From Nocardia anocheti (GTDB taxonomy: Bacteria > Actinomycetota > Actinomycetes > Mycobacteriales > Mycobacteriaceae), in NCBI RefSeq assembly GCF_029675105.1, contig NZ_JAQQFV010000002.1, positions 124,001 through 188,000 of the forward strand: DNA of 64,000 nt. The letters run 5' to 3'. How positions within the stretch are numbered: the stretch's first letter is position 1; every line of letters starts with the position of its first letter. Below the pieces are notes generated by a model that saw only the letters and a program-made list of their open reading frames with translations, searched no databases and had not been told where the DNA came from. Shown here piece after piece: positions 15,840 to 24,707 of this stretch. Both the position numbers and the translations under genes were made by a program.

Positions 15840-17708
15840 TCAGCTCGGCGCCACGCCGCGTCCCGCGCGGGGTAGGTCGAGGTCGAGGGGGATGCGGCCC
15901 TCGCGCAGCTGCGCCTCGACGTCCTCGGCGGGCATGGGGCGGGCGATCAGGAAGCCCTGGGCGCGATAGCAACCCAGGCCGACCAGCGTGCGCGCGGCCA
16001 TCGGCGTCTCGACGCCCTCGCCGACCACGCCGAGGCCGAAGGACCCGGCCAGGCCGATGATCGACTTCACGATGGCCAGGTCGTCGTTGCTGTCGCCGAG
16101 GCGCTGCACGAAGCCGCGGTCGATCTTCACCGCGTCCACCGGCAGGGCCTTGAGGTGCGACAGCGAGCTGTAGCCGGTGCCGAAATCGTCGATGGCGATC
16201 TGCACGCCCATGCGCTTGAGGCCGCGCAGGGTGAGCCGGGTGCGCACGAGATCCTGCACGACGACGTGTTCGGTGATCTCCAGGCACACCGAGCTGCCGT
16301 CGATGCCGAACAGGCGCAGGATGTCCTCGATGCGCTCCACGAAATCGGCGCTGACCAGCTGCACCGGCGACACATTGATCCGGATGACGACATTGGCGGC
16401 CAGCCCGCGCCTACGCCAGTCGGCGAATTGCGAACAGGCCGAACGGATCACCCACCGGCCCAGTTCACCGGCCAGGTTGGTGGCCTCGGCGACGGAGACG
16501 AACGCGCCCGGCGGCAGCAGGCCGCGGGTGGGGTGCTGCCAGCGCACCAGGGCTTCCAGGGCCACGATCCGACCGGTGCGCAGGTCGACCTCGGGCTGGT
16601 AGTGCAGCACCAGCGAGCCGTCGGAGACCGCGCTGCGCAGGTTGAGCTCGACGTCGTCCTGGAGTTCGAACTGCGCGCGCATGGCGTCGGTGAACACCGC
16701 GACGCCGTTGCCGCCGCCGGACTTGGCCGACAGCAGCGCGTGGTCGGCGCGGCGCAGCACGTCCGAGACCGAGGTCTCCCCCGGAATGCCCACCGCGACA
16801 CCGACACTCACGCCCCGGCTCACCGATTCCTGGCCGACCGAGACGCGGCGGCCGATCAGCTGCTGGATGCGGGTGGCCTCGAGCTCGGCGGCGACGGCGT
16901 CCATGGGCGCGGCGGGGACGATCACGAACTCGTCGCCGCCGAGCCGGGCGATCATGTCACCGGGCTCGAGGTTCTGTTTGAGGCGCCGCGCGAGGGTGCG
17001 GATGAAGTTGTCGCCCGCGCTGTGGCCGAGGAAGTCGTTGAGGGCCTTGAGCCGGTCGAGGTCGAGGAAGAAGGTGGCGACGGGGCCCGGATTGTCCGGG
17101 TGCAGCCGGTCTTCCATGTATTCGAGCAGGGCGCGGCGGTTGGCCAGGCCGGTCAGGTCGTCGTGCAGGGCGATGTAGCGCAGTTTCTCCTCGGCTACCA
17201 CGCGGGCCTGTAACTGGGCGAACAGCGCCGAGATGGCCTTGAGCACGTTGAGCTCGCGCTGCGACCAGGCCCGGTCGCCCATCTTCACGAAGCCGAGCAC
17301 GCCGGTGGACTCCCCGCGCGAGACCAGCGGCACGCAGGCCATGGCGACCTCGGGGATGCCCGAACCCTGACGGATCGTCTCCTGGTAGTCGGCGCTGTCG
17401 TTGCCGGGGCGCACGATCAGCGGCTCGACGGCGAATTCGAGGGCGCGGAACACCGAGTCGGCGTGTTCGAACTCGACCACGCGCAGCGGGTCGGGGTCGG
17501 GCACGTCCAGGCGCCGCGGCCACTCGGCGACCAGCACGGTCGCGCGGCGGGCGCGGTCGGTGTGGCGCAGATAGCTGAAGTCGACGTCGAAGTGCTCCAC
17601 CAGGGAGGCGAGGACCCGCTCGCTCGCCGCCACCATCGTCGTGGCGTCGACACCCATCAACTCGGAGGCGACCTGGGTCACCAGTGAGTCGAGCGTTTGC
17701 CGAGGCAC
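15840..17708 (-). CDS. GAF-GGDEF-EAL bifunctional cyclic-di-GMP enzyme
   Basis: A 622-aa soluble protein: GAF domain (about residues 25-170), GGDEF (175-340) and EAL (350-610). The cyclase motif GGDEF at 257-261 is intact, with LDLDRLKALND before it; no RxxD inhibitory site precedes it. The phosphodiesterase residues are also intact: EAL at 385-387, INVSP, CLEITE, IDDFGTGYSS, DAVKIDRGF, GEGVE and RAQGF. It may therefore both make and break c-di-GMP, like mycobacterial DcpA/Rv1354c, which it matches in length and layout. The GTG start has a GGAGA site. Neighbour moeY lies 17 bp upstream on the same strand, as I recall for Rv1355c. Confidence 0.92.
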   Translation of the reverse strand: MPRQTLDSLVTQVASELMGVDATTMVAASERVLASLVEHFDVDFSYLRHTDRARRATVLVAEWPRRLDVPDPDPLRVVEFEHADSVFRALEFAVEPLIVRPGNDSADYQETIRQGSGIPEVAMACVPLVSRGESTGVLGFVKMGDRAWSQRELNVLKAISALFAQLQARVVAEEKLRYIALHDDLTGLANRRALLEYMEDRLHPDNPGPVATFFLDLDRLKALNDFLGHSAGDNFIRTLARRLKQNLEPGDMIARLGGDEFVIVPAAPMDAVAAELEATRIQQLIGRRVSVGQESVSRGVSVGVAVGIPGETSVSDVLRRADHALLSAKSGGGNGVAVFTDAMRAQFELQDDVELNLRSAVSDGSLVLHYQPEVDLRTGRIVALEALVRWQHPTRGLLPPGAFVSVAEATNLAGELGRWVIRSACSQFADWRRRGLAANVVIRINVSPVQLVSADFVERIEDILRLFGIDGSSVCLEITEHVVVQDLVRTRLTLRGLKRMGVQIAIDDFGTGYSSLSHLKALPVDAVKIDRGFVQRLGDSNDDLAIVKSIIGLAGSFGLGVVGEGVETPMAARTLVGLGCYRAQGFLIARPMPAEDVEAQLREGRIPLDLDLPRAGRGVAPS

Positions 17709-17725
17709 GTTGTCTCCGATCCGCG

Positions 17726-19876
17726 CTATCCGTCGTTCCTACTGCCGGGCACCGGCAACCGTCGACTGCGAACGCTCGCAGGCGCGGCGTAGCTCAGACG
17801 AAGAACCAATGCCACGTTCTCATCTTCAGGGATTCCCAGCACGTCCAGGAAACGCCTCTGAATGCTCGCAAGTGTATCTGTGAACTCGGGAGAAACGCTG
17901 CGCAAATCCTCGGGCCGGTCGGCGTAGAGGAACACCGGCGACACCGGCTGCACCGCCAGCCCCAGCAGTTGGGCCCGCATCCACACCCGTTCCACGGCCG
18001 CGCCCGCGCGCGCGTAGTCGGCCAGATCCGGCTCGTCACCGGCGCGGGGACGCATCGTCACCGCGATCAGCGCCGAACTCGCGCGCACCCGGTCGACGGT
18101 GAACTCCCCCAGCGCGGTGCCCCCGGACCATTCGCGCAACCGGTCCATCACATCGGTGCGTCTGCCCACCTGGAGCTTGGCCAGTTCGTCGGGCGCCGGG
18201 TCCAGGGTGCGCACGTCGATGCCGGTGCGCAGATCCTCGCCGGGCCAGCGCAGTTCGGCGTAGAGCTCGTCGTGCAGTTGCGGGGTGAGGTAGCGGACGC
18301 GGTCGCTGGCGCCCAGCAGTTGGGCGGCCTCGGCCAGCGCGTCCACCGAGGTGACGGCGTGCACGCTCGCCTGCTCGGCGGCGGCGGCCGACCGCAGCGC
18401 GGGCACCACCGTGGCCGAGAGCACGCGCGCGATGCCGAGGCGGCGGTTGGTGTGTCTGGCCAGCGCGAGGGGGTAGTCGGCGGCCAGGTCGGGGTCGCGG
18501 CCCGCGCGCAGGGGCAGGCGGGCGACCAGCGGGGCGGCGGACTCGTCGACGCGCAGCTCCGGCTCGCCCAGCAACCCGTGGGCCGCCGCGGCGACGCGGG
18601 CATTGTGCAGCGCGGCGCCGACGGCCACGGCGCTGCCGCGCAGGCGCACGTCCATGGCGGTGGCGGCGGTGGGGTCGAGGGTGATCTCGATGAGCTCGGT
18701 GTCGCCGCGCAATCGCCACGGCTGGACGTTGCCGCCCGAGGGGGCGCGCTGGGCGCAGGCCAGGATGGCGGCGACGGCGTCGGCGGGTGGTTGTTCCTCG
18801 GCGGGTTCGGGCGCCGGGTCGACGGGGTCGTCGTCGAGGTAGCCGGGTTCGGCGAGGGAGTCCAGGGCGGCCTCCAGGTCGACGCGGGTGCGTCCCGAGG
18901 ACAGCTTGGCGCCGAGGCCGATCCGGCGCACCGCCGCGGTGACGATCGCCGCGCCGAGCTGCACGTCGCTGCCCAGTTGCGGCCAGGTGGTGATGGTTTC
19001 GCCGATCTCGGCCAGGCTGGCCGCCATTCGCGCCGACAACCGGCCCGGGTCCAGGATGCGCAGCACGTGCGGGGCCTTGGCCTTGGTGTCCAGGCCGCGC
19101 AGTTGGGCGCCGGTGGTGGTGCCGAGCAGGCCGTGGAAGGGTTCGCGGTCGGGTTCGAGGTCGTAGCGTTCGACGTCGAACAGGCCGCGGTCGCTGGTCT
19201 CCATCAGCAGCGGGATACGACGGCGGCGGGCGGCCTCGCGCACCGCGAACTTGATGTCGAGCGAATCGCATTCCTCCACGACCAGCGACAGGCCGTCGAG
19301 GAACTCGTCGGCGGTCTCGTCGAGCACGCCCGCCTGCCAGATCTCGACCGGCAGGTAGGGGTCGAGTTCGGCGACGCGGCGCGCGGTCACCACCGACTTG
19401 TTGACGCCCACGTCGAAGAGCCCACCGGGCACCCGGTTCAGGTTCGACAGCTCGATGGTGTCGAAGTCGGCCAGCCGCAGCCGCCCGCACGAGCCCTCCA
19501 GCGCCAGCGCGTAGGCCACCGAGTGACCCACGCTCTGGCCCACGACACCGACCGCGAGCCCGGCCAGTCGCTGCTGTTCGTCGCGGGTGAGCTTGTTGCG
19601 GTTGCGATCGGAGCGGATGGCCCGGAACGCGTCGGGTCCGAGGACGGCCACCAGCGCGCGCCGCCACGGGTAGTAGACCCAGCGCTCCTCGTGCGGGTCG
19701 ATCCCGGGCGGCAGTCCGACCAGGCGGTCCAGCTCGGCGCGCAGGCCCTCGCGCAGGTCGGTGTGCTCGATCCAGGCGGTGGCCAGCAGCTGCCGCAGGG
19801 TTGCCGCGTCGGCGGCGTCGGCCGGATCGAGGACCAGGGGGCGGTACGGCGCCGCGGAATCGTCGAATGCGGTCAT
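17726..19876 (-). CDS. moeY: MoeY: ThiF/E1-like domain fused to nitroreductase-like domain
   Basis: A 716-aa fusion. Residues ~95-330 are an E1/ThiF/MoeB-type adenylation domain: GVVGQSVGHSVAYALAL nucleotide loop, DTIELSNLNRV with the Asn-x-x-Arg, and GVNKSVVTARRV with the conserved Lys. The paired CxxC zinc cysteines of MoeB are not visible. Residues ~370-700 resemble nitroreductase/FMN oxidoreductases (AQRAPSGGNVQPWR, HTNRRLG, then VWMRAQLLGLAVQPVSP). Length and order beside the GGDEF-EAL gene match M. tuberculosis moeY (Rv1355c), annotated as molybdopterin-related without biochemical proof as far as I know. Such fusions suggest activation of a C-terminus or amide followed by a flavin-dependent step. 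Confidence 0.85.
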   Translation of the reverse strand: MTAFDDSAAPYRPLVLDPADAADAATLRQLLATAWIEHTDLREGLRAELDRLVGLPPGIDPHEERWVYYPWRRALVAVLGPDAFRAIRSDRNRNKLTRDEQQRLAGLAVGVVGQSVGHSVAYALALEGSCGRLRLADFDTIELSNLNRVPGGLFDVGVNKSVVTARRVAELDPYLPVEIWQAGVLDETADEFLDGLSLVVEECDSLDIKFAVREAARRRRIPLLMETSDRGLFDVERYDLEPDREPFHGLLGTTTGAQLRGLDTKAKAPHVLRILDPGRLSARMAASLAEIGETITTWPQLGSDVQLGAAIVTAAVRRIGLGAKLSSGRTRVDLEAALDSLAEPGYLDDDPVDPAPEPAEEQPPADAVAAILACAQRAPSGGNVQPWRLRGDTELIEITLDPTAATAMDVRLRGSAVAVGAALHNARVAAAAHGLLGEPELRVDESAAPLVARLPLRAGRDPDLAADYPLALARHTNRRLGIARVLSATVVPALRSAAAAEQASVHAVTSVDALAEAAQLLGASDRVRYLTPQLHDELYAELRWPGEDLRTGIDVRTLDPAPDELAKLQVGRRTDVMDRLREWSGGTALGEFTVDRVRASSALIAVTMRPRAGDEPDLADYARAGAAVERVWMRAQLLGLAVQPVSPVFLYADRPEDLRSVSPEFTDTLASIQRRFLDVLGIPEDENVALVLRLSYAAPASVRSRRLPVPGSRNDG

Positions 19877-20186
19877 CTACGGGGCCGACCGACGAGCTCC
19901 GGTGACCGCGGCCGACTCGGCCCGTCGGTGAATATGCCGCAAACCCGCCTCGTTGCGCGTTGACTCGACAGCCATCGTGTTCCTACTCAAGTGCTCCACG
20001 CCCGCGCGCGGTCGGCGTCCTGCCGATGCCGACAGGTGCAGTATCCGTCATAGAACACGATTCCACCAGGCGAGTGGCTAATTTTCCGGAAACCTTCTGG
20101 GCCAGGTGAAATAATCGCAGGTCAAACGGGGTGAGCACAGGGAGGCCGCAAAAACCGATACCGAACGGTTCGAAACCGGCTATTTC
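19877..20186. other. Intergenic, 310 bp
   Basis: Upstream region of moeY on the minus strand and downstream of the GyrI-like pair. AT content rises around 20060-20120 (for example the run near AATTTTCCGGAAA at 20080), which would suit a promoter for moeY. No gene, strong hairpin or repeat was seen. Confidence 0.5.
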
Positions 20187-20627
20187 TCAGCTATCCACCG
20201 TGATGGAGACGAAGAGTTCGACGGTGTCCGGGCCGTGCCAGACCTCGATCTCCTCGGCGTAGGCGCGCGAGATCTCCGCCGAGGCGGTCGCGTCGTCGAC
20301 CTGGGCCCACACGTCCTCGACCGGGTCGTGATAGTCGCCGTTGGGCGCGAACCGCGCGTAGATGCCCTTGGGGACGCGCACCATCAGGTCGCCCACCGGC
20401 ACCTCGTCGGGCGTGGCGTACTCCCGGGCGACCAGGGCGTTCCAGTTGCCCGCGGCATCGGGGACGTAGACGGTGTGCAGCGGCTCGGTGCCGTGGGGAC
20501 GGTCGCGCAGGCGGTCCTTGAGGAACTCGATCAGATCGCTGTTGCTGACCTTGAAGCTGGGATGCACGCGAGGCACGGCCAGGCCGCCGTAGAGTGCGGC
20601 GCCGCGCACCACGATCGAATAGGTCAT
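20187..20627 (-). CDS. GyrI-like/effector-binding domain protein (second copy)
   Basis: A 146-aa single-domain protein, MTYSIVVRGAALYGGLAVPR, with the bacterial effector-binding (GyrI-like/SOUL) pattern: VYVPDAAGNWNALVAREY, VPVGDLMVRVPKGIYARF, DVWAQVDDATA. Such stand-alone domains bind small hydrophobic ligands or protect gyrase; they also form the ligand half of MerR/AraC regulators. It is a diverged paralogue of the gene before it, and its ATG overlaps that gene's stop by 4 bp (ATGA), so the two are coupled and may form a heterodimer. Neither has a DNA-binding domain. Confidence 0.72.
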   Translation of the reverse strand: MTYSIVVRGAALYGGLAVPRVHPSFKVSNSDLIEFLKDRLRDRPHGTEPLHTVYVPDAAGNWNALVAREYATPDEVPVGDLMVRVPKGIYARFAPNGDYHDPVEDVWAQVDDATASAEISRAYAEEIEVWHGPDTVELFVSITVDS

Positions 20628-21067
20628 CGCGGATCGACCGCCAGGTAGAGGTCGATCTTGTACGCGTGCGGGTAGCACTCGAAATCGCCGGTGAAGGTGC
20701 GCTTGATCTGGTTGTGTTCCTCGGCGTAGGCGATCTGGGTCCACAGATCCGTCATCACCTGCGGGAAATTACCCACCGAGGAGAAGCGCGCGTAGGTGCC
20801 GCGCGGCAGGCGGGCGGCGAGATGACCTCGGGTCACCTGGTCGAGCGAATCGCACTGGTACCCGACGATCTGGGTGTTGTAGGTGCTCAACTCACCGGTG
20901 TAATCGGTGTAGGCGCTGGCGAGGGGGCCGCCGAGGTCCTGATGGAGGACCGCCGACCACGCGGCTTCGAGATCCCGGTCGCGCAGCTCACCGAGTGCGC
21001 GCTTGGGACTGCGGACCGGCAAACCGGCCACCCAGGTCTCGTCCCGCTCGACGATTTCGAACTGCAT
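20624..21067 (-). CDS. GyrI-like/integron-type effector-binding protein (first copy)
   Basis: A 147-aa protein starting MQFEIVERDETWVAGLPVR. The strand-turn pattern VGYQCDSLDQVTRGHLAARLP, GTYARFSSVGNFPQVMTDLWTQ and a final cluster of aromatic residues place it in the AraC effector-binding/GyrI-like fold. Ligand unknown. ATG 21067 was chosen over an upstream GTG-type extension because the family starts two or three residues before the first strand. It is the first gene of a two-gene operon with a paralogue, divergent from the YfhO-like membrane protein. Confidence 0.75.
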   Translation of the reverse strand: MQFEIVERDETWVAGLPVRSPKRALGELRDRDLEAAWSAVLHQDLGGPLASAYTDYTGELSTYNTQIVGYQCDSLDQVTRGHLAARLPRGTYARFSSVGNFPQVMTDLWTQIAYAEEHNQIKRTFTGDFECYPHAYKIDLYLAVDPR

Positions 21068-21242
21068 TGATGACTCTCTCGAAGGGTCGGCTCGGTTGCG
21101 CCATGCTATCAACATCGGACGCCGACGGCGGTGACACACCGAGTTGGTCGTCCACCCAACCTAACCCACCTGAGCTGGTCAAACGTCCATCACCACGCGA
21201 GGCATTGTCCGATTCACTTCGATGGCCTAAGCTCCCGCGCTC

Positions 21243-23456
21243 GTGGGGATACGCGCGGCACTCGCACCGCGAAAACACGTCATGTCGTGGGCGGCCGGTG
21301 TCGCCGGTGCCGTGCTGGCCGGGTATACCGCTGTGCTGCTGGCGAATCCGCGACACTTCTACACCGACGACACCGAGGCCCAGTACGCGCCGATGTGGCA
21401 GCTGCTCGGTGCCGAACTGCGCGCGGGCCGCTTCCCGGCGATGGTGCCGTGGGAGTGGATGGCGGGCAACTACAGCCTCGAGGAAGCCGCGCTCTACAAC
21501 CCGCCGCAGCTGCTGGTCTACCTGCTGGCGCCCTCCTTCGACAACCTGGCGCTGTACGCGACGGCCGTGAAGCTGGTGTTCTCGGTGATCGCGGCGCTCG
21601 GGGTGTTCCGGATCTGTCTGGCCTACGGCGCCCGCGCGCCCTGGGCGGCGGTGGCCGGGGTGGCGTTCCCGTTCAGCGGGTGGTTCCTGTTCTTCGACGA
21701 GGCCAGCTGGTTCACCTCACACACCGGCACCGCGTGGCTGGTGCACGCCTGGGCCTCCGCGGTGCTCTACGCGCGCGGCAAGGCCGGGCCGATCCCGCTG
21801 TTCGTGTTCCTGTATCTGGCGCTGACCATCCAATATGCCTTCCCCGCAGTGGAGTCCGGGCTGATGATCGCGGCGGTCGCCGCCGGTGAGTACCTCTACC
21901 GGCGGCAGTGGGCGCCGGTGCTGCGACTGCTCGGGGTGGCGCTGCTGGCGGTGCTCGCGTCGATGGTCGCCAATCTGCCGATCCTGCTGTCCTCGCAGGT
22001 CACCTGGCGCGGTGATGTCTCCTCGATCTACAACGATCCGTTCCTGACGGTGCCGTGGTCGGAATCGCTGAATGCCTCACTGCCCAGCACGGTTCCGGCG
22101 TTCACCGCGTGGTGGGGGCACGTGCAGCCGCTGCCGATGGTCTACATCGCCTGGTTCCTGATCCCGGCGCTGGCCTTCGTCGACTGGCGTGCCGCGGCCA
22201 AGGCCGCCGCCGAGTGGAGCGGCATCGCGCTGTTCGCGATGGCGGCGCTGATGTGGACCGCCGGGCCCGGCGCGATCGGTCCGCTGCGTTGGCCAGCGCG
22301 GGTGCTGCCGATGCTGGCGATCGCGCTGCTGGTGCTGGTGTGCGTGCTGGTCAGCCGGTACGGGGTGTTCGGCGGGTCGCGCCGGGTCACCGCGGCCGGG
22401 GCGCTGATCGCGCTGCTGTTCCTGCGATCGTTCTCCGCCGCACCGAAACTCGTCGAGCGGCATGTGCTCGCGGTGGCGGTCGTCGCCGCACTGGGAGCCT
22501 GCGTGGTCTGGCTGGCGCGACATCGGGGCGTCACCGCGGCGGCCACGCTGACCATCCTGGCGACGTTCCCGATCGCCTACACCCAGGTGGCGATCGCCCC
22601 GCCGACGCCCATGTCCTACAACTTCCCCGAGCGCCGCTCCGAGATGGCCGCCGCGTTCCCCGACTTCGGCGGCCGCACACTGCAATTGGCCGATCGGGTC
22701 ATGGTGCGCGCCGAGGACCGTACCCTGTCCGGCGCCTACGGCTCGATCGCGCTGGGCAGTTACGCCAAGAATCTCGGGCTGAAATACGTCAACGGCTACA
22801 CCCCTGTCGGGCACGCGGCCTTCGCCGGACTGCTGTGCATGGCCTGGGACGGCGGCACCTGCCCGGACGCGTATCGGCGGGCCTTCGCCGTCGAACCGTC
22901 CTCGGACACCCGGATCGTCGATCTGATGATGCTGGATCGCGTTGTCCTGCAACGATCGCAGTATCCCGACGCAGGCACTCAACCCGCGCCCACGGGTTGG
23001 AAGTTCGTCACCTATCCCGGGCACGAGAACCGCGTCTGGGTCCTCGAACGCACCGAGCCGCTGCCCCATCCGGGTGACCTCATCGCCCACGAGTCAGGGG
23101 TGAAGGCCGCCGTCATGCCCGAGGGAGGCCTGACCAACAGCACCACCGTCTCGTCGGGGACCGGTGGCCGGATCGTCTTCTCCCGCCTGGCCTGGCCCGG
23201 TTACACCGCCACGCTCAGCGGGCGCGAACTGCCCACCCGCGCGGTCGCCGACACCTTCCTCGCGGTCGACATCCCGCCCGGCACCCACAACGCCACCCTC
23301 ACGCTGACCTGGCGGCCACCCGGTCTCCCGGTCAGCCTGACCTGCGCGCTGCTCGCCCTGCTCGGGCTCGCCGCGACGCAGTGGTGGTATCGCCGCACGC
23401 TCGGCGCCGGGACCCCGGCGAGCCCCACCCTCCCGGCGCCCGAACTGCTCAACTGA
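21243..23456 (+). CDS. YfhO-like polytopic membrane protein
   Basis: A 737-aa protein with about twelve membrane helices and a C-terminal soluble domain before a last helix. The first loop holds acidic residues (FYTDDTEAQYAPMWQLLG), the arrangement seen in GT-C glycosyltransferases and in YfhO, which acts in envelope glycosylation in Gram-positives. The large loop after residue ~460 and the beta-rich region before the last helix (WPGYTATLSGRELP) also fit YfhO. The GTG at 21243 is the earliest sensible start; an ATG 39 bp later is possible. Donor and acceptor are unknown. It ends in an 8-bp convergent overlap with the esterase gene. Confidence 0.72.
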   Translation: MGIRAALAPRKHVMSWAAGVAGAVLAGYTAVLLANPRHFYTDDTEAQYAPMWQLLGAELRAGRFPAMVPWEWMAGNYSLEEAALYNPPQLLVYLLAPSFDNLALYATAVKLVFSVIAALGVFRICLAYGARAPWAAVAGVAFPFSGWFLFFDEASWFTSHTGTAWLVHAWASAVLYARGKAGPIPLFVFLYLALTIQYAFPAVESGLMIAAVAAGEYLYRRQWAPVLRLLGVALLAVLASMVANLPILLSSQVTWRGDVSSIYNDPFLTVPWSESLNASLPSTVPAFTAWWGHVQPLPMVYIAWFLIPALAFVDWRAAAKAAAEWSGIALFAMAALMWTAGPGAIGPLRWPARVLPMLAIALLVLVCVLVSRYGVFGGSRRVTAAGALIALLFLRSFSAAPKLVERHVLAVAVVAALGACVVWLARHRGVTAAATLTILATFPIAYTQVAIAPPTPMSYNFPERRSEMAAAFPDFGGRTLQLADRVMVRAEDRTLSGAYGSIALGSYAKNLGLKYVNGYTPVGHAAFAGLLCMAWDGGTCPDAYRRAFAVEPSSDTRIVDLMMLDRVVLQRSQYPDAGTQPAPTGWKFVTYPGHENRVWVLERTEPLPHPGDLIAHESGVKAAVMPEGGLTNSTTVSSGTGGRIVFSRLAWPGYTATLSGRELPTRAVADTFLAVDIPPGTHNATLTLTWRPPGLPVSLTCALLALLGLAATQWWYRRTLGAGTPASPTLPAPELLN

Positions 23457-24378
23457 TGGCGGCGGCCAGGTGCGGCCAGGCCTCGTGCAGGTCGGTCTCG
23501 AACTGGCCCCAGGTGTGCGAGCCGGTCGGACGGTGCACGTGCGTGGCCGGGATGCCCAGCTGGGCGAGCCGACCGGCGAAGGCGGCCGTGCAGGCACCCG
23601 CGATGGTCTCCAGCGGCGGGAAGGGCAGGCCGCGATCGCTGGCGCCCGGCAGGCCGGTGGCCGCGGCCAGGAACACCGTCTTGCCCGCCAACCGGCCCGC
23701 GTTGGCGAACACGTCGTGCTCCCGCCACCCCGGACCGCCCGGCACGCCCCACATGTTCCCCGGGTTCCCGCCACCGCGAACCGCCTGGGCGCTGGCCATG
23801 GCGATGCCCGCCGGGTCGGCCGCCCACGGGCACCCGCTCAGGGCCGCGACCGCCGAGAACCGGGAGCTGCGGATGGTCAGGTCCAGCGCCGAGGACGCGC
23901 TCATCGACACGCCCGCGATCGCGTTGCGCCCGCTCGCCCCGAGCGTGCTGTCGATGACGCCGGGCAGTTCCTCGGTCAGATAGGTCTCCCAGCGCACCCG
24001 GCCGACGCCGGGGTCGTCGGAGACCCAGTCGGTGTAGAGCGTGAACGCACCGCCCACCGGCATCACCACGTTCACGAACTTGTCCTCGAAGAACCGCCGC
24101 ACATCGGTGTTGTCCCACCAGGAGATGCCGTCGGCGCCGCCGCCCGCGCCGGTGAGCAGGTACAGCGTGGGCGCGCCCGGACCGGCGGCCTCGAGCACGC
24201 GGTTCTGGATCACCTTGCCCATCGCCGGGGAGTACACGTCGAGCTGGGCGGCTCGGCCACCCAGCGGCGCCTCCCCCGCCACATACGCCCCCGGATCGGC
24301 CTGCGCGCCGGAGACAGCCAGTCCCAGCGAGGCGACGATCGAACACACCACAGCAAGCCATCGTCTCGATGTAGTCAC
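23449..24378 (-). CDS. Antigen-85-like secreted mycolyltransferase/esterase
   Basis: A 309-aa secreted alpha/beta-hydrolase. A Sec signal (MTTSRRWLAVVCSIVASLGL, cleavage near AQA-DP) precedes a fold matching the trehalose mycolyltransferases: VVMPVGGAFTLYTDW, nucleophile elbow GVSMSASSALD with Ser158, and the late SHTWGQF with His288. In mycolata, such enzymes move mycolates between trehalose monomycolate and arabinogalactan or trehalose in the outer envelope. Nocardia has many diverged copies, so this one may instead be a different acyl esterase. GTG start at 24378 is placed to give a normal signal peptide. No cell-wall anchor is visible. Confidence 0.85.
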   Translation of the reverse strand: MTTSRRWLAVVCSIVASLGLAVSGAQADPGAYVAGEAPLGGRAAQLDVYSPAMGKVIQNRVLEAAGPGAPTLYLLTGAGGGADGISWWDNTDVRRFFEDKFVNVVMPVGGAFTLYTDWVSDDPGVGRVRWETYLTEELPGVIDSTLGASGRNAIAGVSMSASSALDLTIRSSRFSAVAALSGCPWAADPAGIAMASAQAVRGGGNPGNMWGVPGGPGWREHDVFANAGRLAGKTVFLAAATGLPGASDRGLPFPPLETIAGACTAAFAGRLAQLGIPATHVHRPTGSHTWGQFETDLHEAWPHLAAAIS

Positions 24379-24707
24379 TGATCCGGTATACCCCGTGGCC
24401 TCACCCGACACACTCCGTCACACGCGTCCCAGCGGAATCGTCATCCGAGAACGGGGGTGACCAGGCTCACTTTGCGCCGTCGCGGACCGCGCGATACCGC
24501 GACGACCTGGCGATACCCCGTGCGCCGTAGCGCCGACTACGGCGAAAACCAGGTGATTCGTGTCGGTGGCAGGCGGAATACTGGCCCGCGCCCGATGAGT
24601 TGGTCCGTGCGACACCGTCTCTATTCCTGTGGTGCCGGTCGCGTTCGCGACGACCCGGCATCGGGCCGCCGCCCGCCGTTCCCCCATTTCCCCGGAGGTA
24701 TACCCCG
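24379..24707. other. Divergent promoter region, 329 bp
   Basis: Lies between the mycolyltransferase-like gene (leftward) and the MFS exporter (rightward). No gene could be supported. It contains a short GC-rich palindrome-prone stretch around 24475-24500 (CGTCGCGGACCGCGCGATACCGCGACG) but no clear regulator site and no adjacent TetR or MarR gene. Confidence 0.45.

Noticed and set aside
17684..19963. 759-codon open frame antisense to moeY
   Set aside because: Low-complexity Gly/Arg/His product without motifs, fully overlapping the well-supported moeY gene.
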